Positions 21,062-32,863 of a stretch of 64,000 nucleotides of DNA are shown in pieces. The translations under genes were made by a program, and so were the position numbers. The notes beneath the pieces are model-generated. The model saw only the letters and a list, made by a program, of their open reading frames with translations, ran no database searches and had not been told where the DNA came from. Origin of the DNA: Asparagopsis taxiformis (taxonomy: Eukaryota > Rhodophyta > Florideophyceae > Bonnemaisoniales > Bonnemaisoniaceae); assembly GCA_030407315.1 (NCBI GenBank), contig JALQPE010001728.1:123882-187881 (forward strand). Direction: 5' to 3'. Within the stretch, counting starts at the first letter, position 1, and the number at the start of each line of letters is the position of its first letter.

Positions 21062-24000
21062 ATGGATCCAAACCGTCGCACCGCGCCGCCAGTGCCGTCA
21101 ACCGCACCCTCTGTGCCAGCAACTCATTTTCGTCCCTACGACGAAATGTACGACCGTCGCTACGAATATCCCTATCCGATCCCGATGCGTCCGCGCACCC
21201 CGCCCACCGCGCCCTCGCTTCAACTGCACACCATTCACCGATTACCGACGTCAACGGCGCCGTCGCAGAAAAAGTCGCCCACCCAAACGCAGCCACCGCC
21301 GCTGCCCCCGCGTCCGATCATGCTCGCCCCACCGCGCGGAACTGCCATCATGCAGACCGTCCCGCCCTCTCAGCGCGCGCCCTACCCGCGACACGACGTC
21401 TTTGCCGTCCCCAACGAGCCGCCCTATCCCGCCTACGAAGACCGCGAGCAGCGTCACGACGACGCCCTAGACATTCCTCATGACCGCGACCGTGATCATG
21501 ACCGCGACCCCGCTCGCGAATCCAATCGACAGTATCTATCCCGCAGACAACCGGATGACTACATGCGCGATCGACCCGCGTTTCTGGAAGCTCCTATACC
21601 ACCCTTGCAGCGTCCAGACTTGCCGCGCGAGGCAAACGCTTCCCCGACGCGTCGAAACTGCGATAGGGAGGAGAAGGATATTGAGAATACATTTTACAGA
21701 CGACCTGTCCCGTGGGATACGTCCGCACAGCAGCCCCACCCTCCTCCCCCGGAACAGCCCTCTCATCCCCAGCCCCCGCAGCCACAACCGCCCCAATCCC
21801 AGCAGCAAACGCAGATGCAACGAAACTGGGAACCCGACCGAGACTGGAAACCCGCACAGAGACCTCCATCCCCCCCTCGAAGTGATGCTTGGGCCGAACC
21901 ACCATCCGATCAACCGATGCGCGCTCGTACAGAGCCTCCCCGGCCAAAAAACATACCGATAAAGAATTCGGCTCCTAAACCTGTACGCCCTGTCGTCAAG
22001 ACGGAACAAACGGAGGCTGCTGTCCCGCCAGCAGAACCTGCAAGAACTGAGCCAGAGCCCCAGTCCCAGCCTACTGACCGCCCTCCACCAGAGCGCAGGA
22101 GTGCTGAAGAGGATCGCAATGGCTCTCAACGTCGTCAGTTGAAAGTGGAGGATGCCTTGGCCTACCTTGAAAAGGTAAAGACACAATTCGGTGAACAGCT
22201 TGAAGTTTATAATCTTTTCCTAGACATAATGAAGGAATTCAAGGCACAAAGTATCGACACTACTGAAGTTATTAAGCGGGTTTCACAATTGTTCCGTGGT
22301 CACAAAGACCTAATTCTCGGTTTTAACACATTTTTGCCACCAGGTTATATGATTGAGATGCGAGACGAAGATGGTCAGCTCATGACAGGGTACACCGGGC
22401 CTAGTGGTTTCAAATACCTACCATCACAGCGAGGAAAAGCTCCACCAAAGGCTTCGTTGACCTCTCGGATGCCAACCAAGAAAAGGGTGGCACCAGTTCC
22501 TAGTCCAAAACGCAAAGAAACCAAGGTGAAAACACCACCCGCTATCACATCTGCATTTGCACAAGATACAATCATGGACGAAGCGGAAAGAAAGGATGGC
22601 ACAGCTTCTCAAACCACTATACCGTCGACTAAGAACCTACAAGGTTCTTCCAAGATGCCGCATAACAACTTACCCATTTCCGCCTCACAGATGCAATATG
22701 TGAATGGAACATCAGCAACTACAAATACCCAACCCTCCAGTAGAGGTCAGACTGCTGAGCGTGCTTCAACTGCTGCGCCGTCCTCTACAAAAACTCCGAA
22801 AACTCACGAGTTTGAGCGCGCAATCGGTTTTGTCACTGCGATCAAAGAGAGGTTTTCCGAGTCTCCGGAAACGTATGACGAATTTCTGGAGGTTCTTTCC
22901 AGATTCCGAGAAGAGAGAAAGGGTATTCGTGAAGTTTTTGAAGCTGTTGCAGAACTTTTTGGTCCCCACAAAGATCTTCTCAATGAATTCAAAGAATTTT
23001 TACCGACAATGGCGCTTGGAACTCTCCCAGAATCCAAAATGAAGACTAAGGTTGCCACTTCAGTACCTCGTCGCCCTGTCACTTCGAAAAATAGTGCTCA
23101 ACACACTCCATCGCGTAGAGGGGCTCAAAACGGCTCTAGTCGCCATCGGCGAGGGAAGACTGATATGCAATTCTTTGAAGATATCAAAGCTCAGCTGGGG
23201 AATGGCAAATCCAGGCAGTACACAGAGTTTATCAAATGCTTGAGTCTCTTCTCTCAAAGTATTGTCACCCGTGAGGAGCTTCTGTCGCTAACGGGGGAAA
23301 TATTGAGAGACCTTCCCGAAGCGCAAGCGGCTTTTCTGCAGTATCTTGATATGGCGGCGAATAGTGGTGATGTTGCAACAGAGGGTGGAAACCAAAACTC
23401 CTCATCTCACTCATCAGCTCCACAGCCCACAGCTGTTGATGCAGCGCGCGTTGCTATGTACAAAACGAAACCTATGTCTGAAATTGCGGCTGAATCGGAT
23501 GTCATGTTGACAGAATCGTACAAGCGTTTACCATCAGATTTCCCAGAAGCAGTATGCACGGGTCGATCACCGATGGAGAGGAAGACTCTAAATGATCATT
23601 GGGTTAGCGTCACTACTGGCTCGGAAGATTACTCGTTCAAGTTTATGCGGAAGAACCCGTTCGAAGATAACTTGTTCAGATGCGAAGACGACCGTTACGA
23701 GATAGACCTTGTGATTGAGACGAATGCAGCAACCATTATGAAGCTGGAGGAAATTGTGGCTACTATTTCAAAGCTTCCACTTGCTGAGAAACAGCGGCAT
23801 ACACTTGCACAAGAAGCGTTGTCGCCAATTCATTTCAATGCGATTCGACGCATCTATCGTGAGCATGCATCTGAAGTGATTCTTCAGCTAAAGACAACTC
23901 CGGCTCGGGCTGTGCCGCCTTTATTGGAACGAATGAAGAAGAAGGACATTAGCTGGCGAAGGGCGCGGCTAGAAATGAACCGTGTATGGCGAGATGTCGG

Positions 24001-25555
24001 AGAGCGCAATTATCATCGGAGTCTTGACCATCGGAGTCCACATTTCAAGCAGTCAGACAAGAAAGAACTGAGTGCGAAGACATTGTTTACTGATATTTTG
24101 GATCCAGTTGCAAGCATGGCTGTTCGTGATCAAGAGAGCGCGCGTTCTCGTGGCTATACAGTTAGTGACGGGGCGGGAGGTCCAAATGAGTGGAGTCGAT
24201 CTCTTAGGGCTGTATATATTGCATCGTTGACAGCTTCTGCTATGGCGCCGAAAAGTCTGCATCTACCGTTTGAGGACCTATGTGTTCACAAAGTTGCGTT
24301 TGATTTGATTAAGAAAAGTTTGAGCGGGGAAAAGAATATGGAGCATGACGGACGACGTATTATGAGTGAGTTTGGCACTTTGCTCGAACGATTGTACGAC
24401 ATTGATCTATCTGGTGACAAGTGCACTGAAAGAAGTGGCAAGGGTAATGCATTTTATGTGTTGTATGGGGACGATAACATGTACCTTTTGTTCCGACTTT
24501 ATCACATACTGTTTGAGCGTCTGATGGCGGCGTTGGTGATGGCTCGCAGTATGGCAGAAGACGTTGCACGAAGAAAGAAATGCAATGAGGTAGGGTTTCG
24601 ACGTCTGAATGGACGTTCGCATTTGCCTAGACTACGGCATGCGCCATCATGTCTAAGTCGTGATGCGCCCACGGGTGAGTCCACGGAGGTGGCGTTTTCG
24701 GTTGCACCGAAATCGACGGAGCCTGCAGTTATATTTGAGATGTTTTTGGCACTTTTGGGCAAGTTTGTGCGTGGAAAACTTGATGCTATCAAATACGAAG
24801 ATCGATGTCGGTCGCTACTTGGCACGGGGTCTTATTGTTTGTTCACACTAGACAAGACGCTGTCGAAGACGGCGAAGCAAGTGGCTCTAGTGTTCGGAGC
24901 GGAGTCGGCGTCTAGGGGCTTTATTGATTTACTGCATGAGGTACACAAGTACATAGGGAAGAACCGTGAAAATGGTGGGCGAGCGGATGAAGCGGGAATG
25001 GAAGCTCTCTACTCGAGTTGTGCTGCGGAACTGCTGAGCACGAAACGGGGGTCTGGACAAAACCTGTACCGATTTGAAAATGTGTACATTGATGAGATTG
25101 GCAGTGAACTCGGAATGCATGTGCTCGGCAAGTCTTGCACTGAGGAAGACGTTGGGGCACGAATGGAACGGTTGGCACCGTGTGAGAAGTTTGTGGGATT
25201 CGGGATGATAGGGCCGGATAGAAATGACAAATCACGGGACAAGACGCGAAAACGGAAGCGGGTGCATCCGGACTTTGTGCGGTTTGCACGCAAGGACGTC
25301 GGGGAAGTGATGATGGAAAATCGAATGGTGTGTCGAATCGACGATCGTGGACGAATGCGCTTTCTGGAAGGTGGGGGCGACTTTCTGCAACGGAAGCGAT
25401 GGAAGATGGGAAAGGGCGGCGATGAAATGGAGATTCGGCGACGGAACGAGGAGAGCGAGTGGACCAAGACGTTTCGTATGAAGTTTAAACTGGTGGACGA
25501 GGGGAGCATCGAGTGGGCTGAGCGGGACAAACCACAGCGACACGATGATGTATAA
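21062..25555 (+). CDS. SIN3: SIN3 transcriptional corepressor scaffold
   Basis: Complete 1497-residue ORF; the frame is open upstream but the first ATG is at 21062 (MDPNRRTAPP). Residues 1-350 are Pro/Gln/Arg-rich and disordered. Three paired amphipathic helix domains follow: PAH1 (about 362-430, VEDALAYLEKVKTQFG), PAH2 (about 584-650, FERAIGFVTAIKERFSE) and PAH3 (about 700-767, FFEDIKAQLGNGKSRQY). The HDAC-interacting domain begins near 818 (SYKRLPSDFPEAVCTGR) and runs to about 915. The SIN3 C-terminal domain occupies the rest, with basic KRKR patches near the end. The protein holds histone deacetylase complexes at chromatin. No intron is evident. Confidence 0.95.
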   Translation: MDPNRRTAPPVPSTAPSVPATHFRPYDEMYDRRYEYPYPIPMRPRTPPTAPSLQLHTIHRLPTSTAPSQKKSPTQTQPPPLPPRPIMLAPPRGTAIMQTVPPSQRAPYPRHDVFAVPNEPPYPAYEDREQRHDDALDIPHDRDRDHDRDPARESNRQYLSRRQPDDYMRDRPAFLEAPIPPLQRPDLPREANASPTRRNCDREEKDIENTFYRRPVPWDTSAQQPHPPPPEQPSHPQPPQPQPPQSQQQTQMQRNWEPDRDWKPAQRPPSPPRSDAWAEPPSDQPMRARTEPPRPKNIPIKNSAPKPVRPVVKTEQTEAAVPPAEPARTEPEPQSQPTDRPPPERRSAEEDRNGSQRRQLKVEDALAYLEKVKTQFGEQLEVYNLFLDIMKEFKAQSIDTTEVIKRVSQLFRGHKDLILGFNTFLPPGYMIEMRDEDGQLMTGYTGPSGFKYLPSQRGKAPPKASLTSRMPTKKRVAPVPSPKRKETKVKTPPAITSAFAQDTIMDEAERKDGTASQTTIPSTKNLQGSSKMPHNNLPISASQMQYVNGTSATTNTQPSSRGQTAERASTAAPSSTKTPKTHEFERAIGFVTAIKERFSESPETYDEFLEVLSRFREERKGIREVFEAVAELFGPHKDLLNEFKEFLPTMALGTLPESKMKTKVATSVPRRPVTSKNSAQHTPSRRGAQNGSSRHRRGKTDMQFFEDIKAQLGNGKSRQYTEFIKCLSLFSQSIVTREELLSLTGEILRDLPEAQAAFLQYLDMAANSGDVATEGGNQNSSSHSSAPQPTAVDAARVAMYKTKPMSEIAAESDVMLTESYKRLPSDFPEAVCTGRSPMERKTLNDHWVSVTTGSEDYSFKFMRKNPFEDNLFRCEDDRYEIDLVIETNAATIMKLEEIVATISKLPLAEKQRHTLAQEALSPIHFNAIRRIYREHASEVILQLKTTPARAVPPLLERMKKKDISWRRARLEMNRVWRDVGERNYHRSLDHRSPHFKQSDKKELSAKTLFTDILDPVASMAVRDQESARSRGYTVSDGAGGPNEWSRSLRAVYIASLTASAMAPKSLHLPFEDLCVHKVAFDLIKKSLSGEKNMEHDGRRIMSEFGTLLERLYDIDLSGDKCTERSGKGNAFYVLYGDDNMYLLFRLYHILFERLMAALVMARSMAEDVARRKKCNEVGFRRLNGRSHLPRLRHAPSCLSRDAPTGESTEVAFSVAPKSTEPAVIFEMFLALLGKFVRGKLDAIKYEDRCRSLLGTGSYCLFTLDKTLSKTAKQVALVFGAESASRGFIDLLHEVHKYIGKNRENGGRADEAGMEALYSSCAAELLSTKRGSGQNLYRFENVYIDEIGSELGMHVLGKSCTEEDVGARMERLAPCEKFVGFGMIGPDRNDKSRDKTRKRKRVHPDFVRFARKDVGEVMMENRMVCRIDDRGRMRFLEGGGDFLQRKRWKMGKGGDEMEIRRRNEESEWTKTFRMKFKLVDEGSIEWAERDKPQRHDDV

Positions 25556-25865
25556 TAATAATACACTGGTGCGTATCATAGATGCCAAACGTGTGAGCAG
25601 TCGAGTAAATGCATTACACAGTTTTTAATTTTTAAAAAATATACGACTTGTACCAGACGCGCTTTGTCCACGCACAGACGTGTAGGAAGGAATGAATGAC
25701 ATCATGCGCGCGTCCAACTTGGCTTCCAAGAAGGTTGGACGCGCGATCAACCTCCCGTGTGCTTGTCCTCCCGCCATGCGTTCAGTCAGTCTGCGCCCGT
25801 CGACGATGCACGCGATCCTATTCATTTGCTTCCGTCATGATTATAACGCCATTGATTCAGCACTG

Positions 25866-26792
25866 CTAATCCTCACAAGAGCACATGCGTTGCGTGCGCG
25901 CCGCCACCGCTGAGATCGCGCCCTTATCCAACTGGCTCCTCTTGAGCTTGCGCGCGGTCTCGATGGGCACGGACAAATGCTCTGCGATAAAGGCGGCGAC
26001 CTGCAGTCGTTTCCGCTTGGCGTGTCGGCGGTCGTCACTGGTGAGACGCGAGCGCGTGGACGAGGAACGAGCATCGCGCGCGGGCACACGCGCGCGCAAC
26101 AACGTCTTAAGCTCGTTCTCCTCCTCGACCATCCAGCGACGCAGATCGGCTTCGTAGGGGCGCAACGCGTTGGCCACACGCGCGTCCACGACGCAATGCT
26201 TGCGACAATGCTGATAGATCTTGTGCAGCGCGCGCGCGTCCACAGCGTCCCACATGTCCCACGCGTAGACGCTCTGCTCGTCGCCGAGCTGCAGCGCGGC
26301 GCGGATGTAGCGCTTGGCGTTTGCGAGCGCGCCCGAGTTGAGCAGCTGCGTGATGCGCTGCTCGCGGCGACGCGCGTCGAGTGGCGGCGGCGCGTCGCGC
26401 TGACGTGTCTTGCGTCGTTCGTGCTTCTTGCAGCGGTGGCGTTTGGACTTGGCGTCGGTGAGATTGGAGGTGGAGCGTGTGGAGTAGCGTGAGGATTTGT
26501 CGTAGGAGGACGTCGATTTGCGTTTGGTGTGCTCTTTGAGACGCTTTTCAGACGGCGCGTCAGATGGGTTGCGACGACGATGCTTGTCGCGTCGTTCGCG
26601 CTTCTCCTTTCTGCGAGCTACGCTGGGTAGCGATGGTAGAGAGGGCACGGCGGTTGATGGAGGCGGACGACGCGGCAGTGGTAGCTTGTTGAGCGCGAGA
26701 TTGATGAGGTCGTCGGCGAATGTGACGCGGTTGGAGGTGGTGTGCGTTCGGAGACTGGACGCGGGTCGCAGGATGCTGGTGGTCATGACCAT
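25866..26792 (-). CDS. PP1-docking (SILK + RVxF) family protein, paralogue 6 (dispersed, with helical C-terminal domain)
   Basis: Complete 308-residue ORF; two in-frame ATGs (26792, 26786) are nearly equivalent. SILR is at residues 6-9 and RVTF at 22-25, followed by ADDL. A strongly basic stretch (about 60-135) could be a nuclear or nucleolar signal. Unlike the other family members, it has a predicted helical region (about 140-300) with many Ala, Leu and Arg and scattered Cys and Trp: ANAKRYIRAALQLGDEQSVYAWDMWDAVDAR. It lies 18 kb from the main array, downstream of SIN3 and convergent with it. PP1 binding is predicted from the motif pair; the helical domain is unrecognised. Confidence 0.76.
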   Translation of the reverse strand: MVMTTSILRPASSLRTHTTSNRVTFADDLINLALNKLPLPRRPPPSTAVPSLPSLPSVARRKEKRERRDKHRRRNPSDAPSEKRLKEHTKRKSTSSYDKSSRYSTRSTSNLTDAKSKRHRCKKHERRKTRQRDAPPPLDARRREQRITQLLNSGALANAKRYIRAALQLGDEQSVYAWDMWDAVDARALHKIYQHCRKHCVVDARVANALRPYEADLRRWMVEEENELKTLLRARVPARDARSSSTRSRLTSDDRRHAKRKRLQVAAFIAEHLSVPIETARKLKRSQLDKGAISAVAARTQRMCSCED

Positions 26793-27337
26793 GGTTTGGG
26801 GTTGAGCTGGGTCGGAGTGTGCTGGATGGTGGCGGAAGCGGGGAAAGGATCAGGCGCATAAATGAGCAATGTCAAGAGACATTGAAGTGGATGCTGGACG
26901 CATCGGGCGATGTGTCAAAGATGGGGCGCGATTGGGGAAAGGTATGATATGTTGAGCGGACTGGAACGTTGATGTAGTAAGAGGGAGCTAGAGATTTGGG
27001 GCTGCATCTCCGACATTTTGACGAGCGATGCCGAACAATGCTGAGCACTGCACTGCACGAGTCTCGTGTGTGTTGACATCTCGACTTTGCTGCATTTCCA
27101 GCGCAGTTTGGCCGCTCGTCACTGCACTGCATCAAAAGCGTGTCATTTGGACTCGCACTGCAGCATGCACCGACTGGCTGCACGACACGCTGTCCAGTCG
27201 TTACTGGACCACTCCTCCCTCATCATGTTCTGCAGCAATCATGCCGCCACCATTCATTCGTCGCGATCCTCCCATCATCGTTCCATCTCGCATGCGTGTC
27301 ATTCGCCGATCCCAAATCTCCGCGCTCTCTTCCACCC

Positions 27338-27380
27338 ATCGCGCGCGCGCGCGCATACACGCACACACACACACACACCA
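27338..27380 (+). repeat. (CG)n and (CA)n microsatellites
   Basis: A GC dinucleotide run (about 27338-27351) is followed by ACAC repeats to 27379. Confidence 0.9.
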
Positions 27381-27721
27381 TGGCATCCGTCCTACTACCG
27401 CAACAACCTAGCGCCCGCTACCAAACCAACAAATCTCACCAGTTAAACATCACCGCCCGCCACAATCGATACCATCGTCCTGCCACCACCCGCTGCCAGC
27501 GCTGCCCGCTACTACCTACATTGTAAGCAGCGACCTTACTCTCCCAAATCACTATGCGCATCGAATCGAACCGCAAAAGTCCATCAATGCGCGAGCTATG
27601 CAGCTGCCGTGCTCGCGCTAGCATGGCGCCCCGATGCATTGGCTCCATTTCTTTTCCACCAAATCGCATCGGCTGCGTCTGCCGCTGCGGCTGTACCGCG
27701 TAACATACATACCACCAGTTT

Positions 27722-27737
27722 AGATAGATAGATAGAT
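27722..27737 (+). repeat. (GATA)n microsatellite
   Basis: Four tandem TAGA units. Confidence 0.85.
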
Positions 27738-27895
27738 CGGCTGCGCAAATCGCGCCCAATCACAACCATCCCAATGACGTGCTTTGGACCGCCTTGCATA
27801 TTTTCGCTATGTAACGCCATGTCTTGCAATATACTGTGCAAAAAACATGTAAACGCTTTCAACTGTACACCGTTCCACTTTGCAAAAACCTGCTC

Positions 27896-27935
27896 CCCGC
27901 CACGCCACGCCACGCCATGCCACGCCCTGCCACGC
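27896..27935 (+). repeat. (CCACG)n / (CCATG)n microsatellite
   Basis: Short tandem pentamers similar to those at 8458-8532. Confidence 0.75.
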
Positions 27936-30900
27936 TCTGCACCCCGTCCCACTTTAACGATTTGTACAAACTGTACTCTGCATTCATCATGCCGCGCCTA
28001 CTACTGCTGTTGCCGCTGATGATGACGATGTAGACAATGCCAATTGTGCATAAGACGAAACCTCAACATTGTTACGCCTTCCGTCTCGACTCCACTTACA
28101 CTATTGTGACTGGTGCTCAGCTTGGCAACAATATTCCTTCCTCGTCATCACCAATTCGTCTCTCATCTCGCATCGCATCGCCTCGCCTCGCCTAGTCGAA
28201 TCACTCTCTTGTCTGCAAAGGTCAAGCAAGGTCACTCAGGTTTGTTGGGACGCTCTTGAATGTGCCTTGCCAGGAGCGTTCGCTCACTCGCTCGCTCACT
28301 GCCTTCCCTTGTCGGACGCGTGCACATAGCGCCAGTCTCGAATCTGCACCCGTCGTTGTTGTTCAACAAACAGCAACTTTGCCAACTCGCCTCGACAGAC
28401 ATCACAGCGCTGTGCGAAGAGGGGACACGCCGACAGTGACAATATGCATTTGACATGTCGTCAATAGTTGGAACCGAGTGTGCGCCAAATATCTCCACGC
28501 AATCCAGCAGCGAGTGTTGGGAGGCGTCGCTACAAAAGGAGCACTTTTGAATCCAACTCACGATACGTGTTTGGCTGGCATTCCGTGTTCCCAACGTTGG
28601 CACCGTACAGAAACCACCTCTTGGCGACTACGACAGTGGCGCTGCCGCTGGCGCAATTCTGTTTTTAACTGTGTGGAAAACGACACGTCGCTGTGTAATC
28701 GGATGCCAGAAACGAGCGCCACCCTGCTGGAGCTGAGCTGAGCTGAGCTGCTGACACCTCGCGAGCGAATTGTTATTGCATCAATATTGTATGCTCGCCA
28801 ATGACCGCTTTGTGTTTGGAAGCAACCGACAAGACCCTATCTATACTTAAACCGTACATGGTCACCATAGATGGCGCTACGCTACGCTGCGCCGCGCCGC
28901 GACGCGACGCGCCGCCTGCCACGCATGTCGGCACAGTACGTACTGGTTTGAGCAGACGCTGTTTAGAGTATCCAATCGCATGCGAGTGCGCGATACCGAA
29001 CCGTTTGATTGCAGCGACCGAGCGACACTTTCAGCTCGCACTGATACGTATGATTTCGAAACATTCCCGTTTCTCGCCAATGGTCGCTACAGATCGTACG
29101 CGCATCTGTGGTTTCCGCACGTCGCCCCCGCCGCTTCGACGCCTGTTGCAACTACGTTTTGTCCTCAACACAAGCGTCGTTGCCCCCGCGCGTAGCTTTA
29201 CAAGACCAGGGAATCAAATTCAGCCGCTCTTGCGAGTCGATTTGCGCCTACTGGCTGGAGTGTAGACTTGCGATATGATTTGCCCGCTCTGCTAGTTGCC
29301 ACAGCTGTCTTCTTATTGGTCCTGCCACGCTCAGGTGCGCTTGATGGTACGCGTTTTCCCCACTCGTTTTTCACACCCCCTCTTCTCCATCCCACATTAC
29401 CTTTTGGTCTGTCGCGTTGCACAGATGCGTCGCGTTCGTGTGCATTACTTTCTTCGTCCTCTTTCTGGAATATCTATGTTTGGATCGACTCATGGAAAAC
29501 GCATCACTTGCGTCAACTGGAATATACGAGTGGGACGGAAAGGAATAGTCACGACTTGCGTTCTAATACTTGGCACGTATCTCAGCGAGTGAACTCGCAG
29601 TGTTTATAGATGACATTTGCTCTGAGATACTCCGAGAATAGAAAGTTACTCGCTCGCTTGCTCATTAGAGTAGACATGGTGGGTGTAATCAAAATCTAGA
29701 CGACAGCTTGAGCCGACGTCCTAACCAGCAAACCCCATTGTGGTTGGCGGGAGGGCAAATACAAGTGTTGGAAGATATGCAAGTTATCCGCGGCACGCTT
29801 GCTATCCGCAAGCAAATTTCTGAGAGAAGAAATCTATACGGCAGTCCATCGATGCGACCTTGCGCGTTGAATTCAAAGTTGAATTGATGCAACTTGATAC
29901 ATCGATGTTGACAAAACTTTTCCAATATATTTTTCAAGCACGCTGTAAGTATTCGGAAAGCATTGAGCATTCCTCATATACACGTGTACGTCATGCCCAG
30001 TGACTAAACTCGGCCAAGCACAACACACCGAAACATGACAAGTGCAACTCTGCAACGAAGGCAGCAAGATATCTCGAGTTGAACCTCAGTCTGACATGCG
30101 CAATGACGCCAATTGTCGTCCCACAGTGCAATCATCTCAGAGTCGCTAACGGAGAGTTTTTGCAAAGAAGCTTGATCTAGCACGGATTTGGTGTTAGGAA
30201 CAACCCAAGCCCAATAGGGAGGTCGGGTGTGGCGTAAACTTGTTTTTGGTCAATCTTTCCGCATGTGCAACGAACATCATGTACGCCATAACTACTAACC
30301 GTGGCTTTTGACGATATGAACATGACAGTTCAAGCCATTGAGGATAACCAACATGTCTTGCGACATCTGTACAAAAAGGCGATGCATTTTGCATAGTCTC
30401 AGGTCTTTCACGGAGCTACATCACATAACTCAAGTCCCTCTCAGATTTCACCGGACATGCAAAGAATATTTATGGTAGCGTCATAAGCGCCAACGCATCT
30501 GTCGTGTTGTACATAATTTGGTTACTACAACTGACTTCTTCGCCCTCCCTTCGACCGCAGACGAAACATGTCCTATGAGTGACTCTGAACGCTTGCAACA
30601 TTACCTCCTATCATTGGCCACTGCACACAAATATATTGCGCGGTCGATGACCATGGTGTCCGCTGCCCACCCATGCCATGTAGCCATGAACACCTCGCGC
30701 TATTCCAGTGCCATCTGGACCTTTCGTTCTACTTCTGATGTCCCATGCTCGCCACATTGCGTGCCCATAGATGTATATGGTGCTCGTATTTGTTGCAATC
30801 GAAAGTTTTCTCCATCAGATCCAATCCGCCGCGTTTATCATTGCCAAGATTCCCCGCATTCATGAATTTTCTACTTGTGACAAGAGCACATATTCCATCT

Positions 30901-32855
30901 CTTGGCGCGAAACGCATTTCACACTCCTCTATGGTCGTGGCTTAATTTCGCGCCCCACTTGCAACATCCCTCACAACATCATCATATGTATACAATCCCA
31001 TACCTATATCCAACATATCATTCCTTCCGCCATACGATCGTCATCTTTCTCGATTCTGTAGTTCTAGTCACAACTGTATCCGCCATAGTTACCCTGCCGT
31101 TTTTCCTGTCTATACCTTTTTCCCTAGTATCAATGCAAGCTAAACTTTTCAATTGCATGAGATCTTCTATCGATTAGCTGTGCATTTCTCGCTAAGCTCC
31201 ATCTCGTGGTCTGCCTGCAGAATACTCATAGTTCCAGTCTGAGGTATCTCGGTTAGAACTGACGCGTCTGCTGCATTGTTCTTCTTACCAACAAACCTTT
31301 GAACTAGTATTATTGCATGCTGCTCCGCCATTATATAAATTCCTCACGAAATCAGCTTGTACGGGATTCATCTACGACGAGGTACCTTTCAAAAAGCTGC
31401 AATATACGGCCGACGACATGCTTATCACCTGAATCTCCGGTCAGGACAATCTTGGCTAAAATCGCTGTGTCGTTTGTATCATTCTTTGCGCCAATACCAA
31501 TCCCTCATAACCGCTCTGCAAGATGGGTATATTTGGCAGCTTATATGTTTCATGTGTTGTGTTTCTCGCCAACTTGGACAGCATTGCAGAATCTGTGCTA
31601 TCGGGGTATATTGCAAAAAGTTTCATCACAAAACCAATCCCGTTCTCGATGAAAGAGCCTGTGGTCTCATAAAGATCATTCAAATCTTCCATAGCGTTAT
31701 CGAACGTATTGCTGTTCTTTTCAATATACTCGTATTCGGCTCCACCGCAATCCCCGCATATCTACAATTTTATGACCTCCATCGGCGATCCAACTCGAAA
31801 GACTACATAACTCCAACTCTTCCTCACAGGCATCGAGGCGCTGCTCTTAAAGCTTCTTTCGTATGGAACAACTTTCTCTATACGAACCACGTCTAGCACC
31901 AGCATGGTGTACCCCAAATAGATTCACCGTACCCTAGAAGGGGGCTTTGGCGATGATAGGGCGTTGCCGACGCCAGGAACTCTCCAGACGGCACTGAAAT
32001 AAAGCTGGCCATGGCTGCGAGACGGTGGCGGACTTGCACGCAGGCCTGTGAGTGGTCCACCTTGACTGTGGACCAGACCAATTCGTAGCTCACTGGTTGC
32101 AGCTTCACCTCTGCCGAAGGATTTCGCTTTTTGGCCGATGAACGGGTGACGTAAAAAGTGAATAAAGATGCGCATGAAGCGTGTAGTAATTCATCTCTAG
32201 AACTGTTTTCCTTCCCGGAACCCACAGGGAATAGTATTTTTAAGACCAATGGGGAGTGGTACGAAAATGAAGCAATAATGGGATACAAGTGCAAGTGGGT
32301 GTGCCCAGAAAACGAATGCTACATGGGATGATTAGTCTGCTAGACAACCTCACGTAGTTCTTGGAAGCGTAGCAAACGTCGATTCAAATCGGAAAAAGTT
32401 TCTTGTCGTATGACAATTGCGGACTAAAATTTTGTGCGGCGCCACCTGTCTTTGCACGGTGAGGGCACAATCTACCCTCCCTGAAGGGGTGTTTTGGAAC
32501 ACCTAAGCACTTTTTTAACGGTCAAATATACTAAAACCTTACTTTCGGACATGAATCTATGTGTTGTACGTGGCCACGGGACGGGGAGAGAAAACGATGA
32601 AGGTTGTAGAAACGTAGATAGATGATTTTACTAAGTCTAGCTTATCTCCCTTAGGTTATTCCGACCGCTGGGAGCTGTATTTAGCTTCCTACGGTTGGAC
32701 GGCTGGAAACTTCCAGACGTCCATCTAACCCTAAAATAAAATTCTGGTAGAAATTACCTGTATAATTTTTCTTGTAAAAGTCATTTCCACATGACCCCCC
32801 GGCCAGACCGAGGCACCGAGGAGGTCTAATTTCGCAGGTTTTGGGCCGCGCTCGG

Positions 32856-32863
32856 TATAAAAG
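32856..32863 (+). promoter_or_regulatory. TATA box upstream of the H3-like gene
   Basis: TATAAAAG in a GC-rich setting, 262-269 bases before the ATG at 33125. Inverted copies of TTACTGTAAG-type motifs lie between the box and the gene. Confidence 0.6.

Larger units (their letters stand above)
26793..32434. other. 5.6 kb without a supported gene
   Basis: Many overlapping short ORFs lie on both strands, none with a recognisable domain. The tract contains several microsatellites (listed separately). A minus-strand ORF at 31456-31692 (78 codons) has plausible helical composition and could be a fragment of a decayed gene; I cannot name it. An uninterrupted 154-codon plus-strand ORF starts at an ATG at 28801, but its composition looks non-coding. 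This is probably a gene-poor boundary between the gene island and the transposon nest. Confidence 0.4.

Noticed and set aside
28801..29265. 154-codon plus-strand ORF starting at an ATG
   Set aside because: Arg/Thr/Leu-heavy composition with no domain or homology pattern; not enough to call a gene.
31317..31740. Minus-strand segment with KIVLTGDSGDK, considered as a small GTPase P-loop
   Set aside because: It lacks the GKT/S of a P-loop, lies at the wrong end of the neighbouring ORF and has no G2-G5 motifs.
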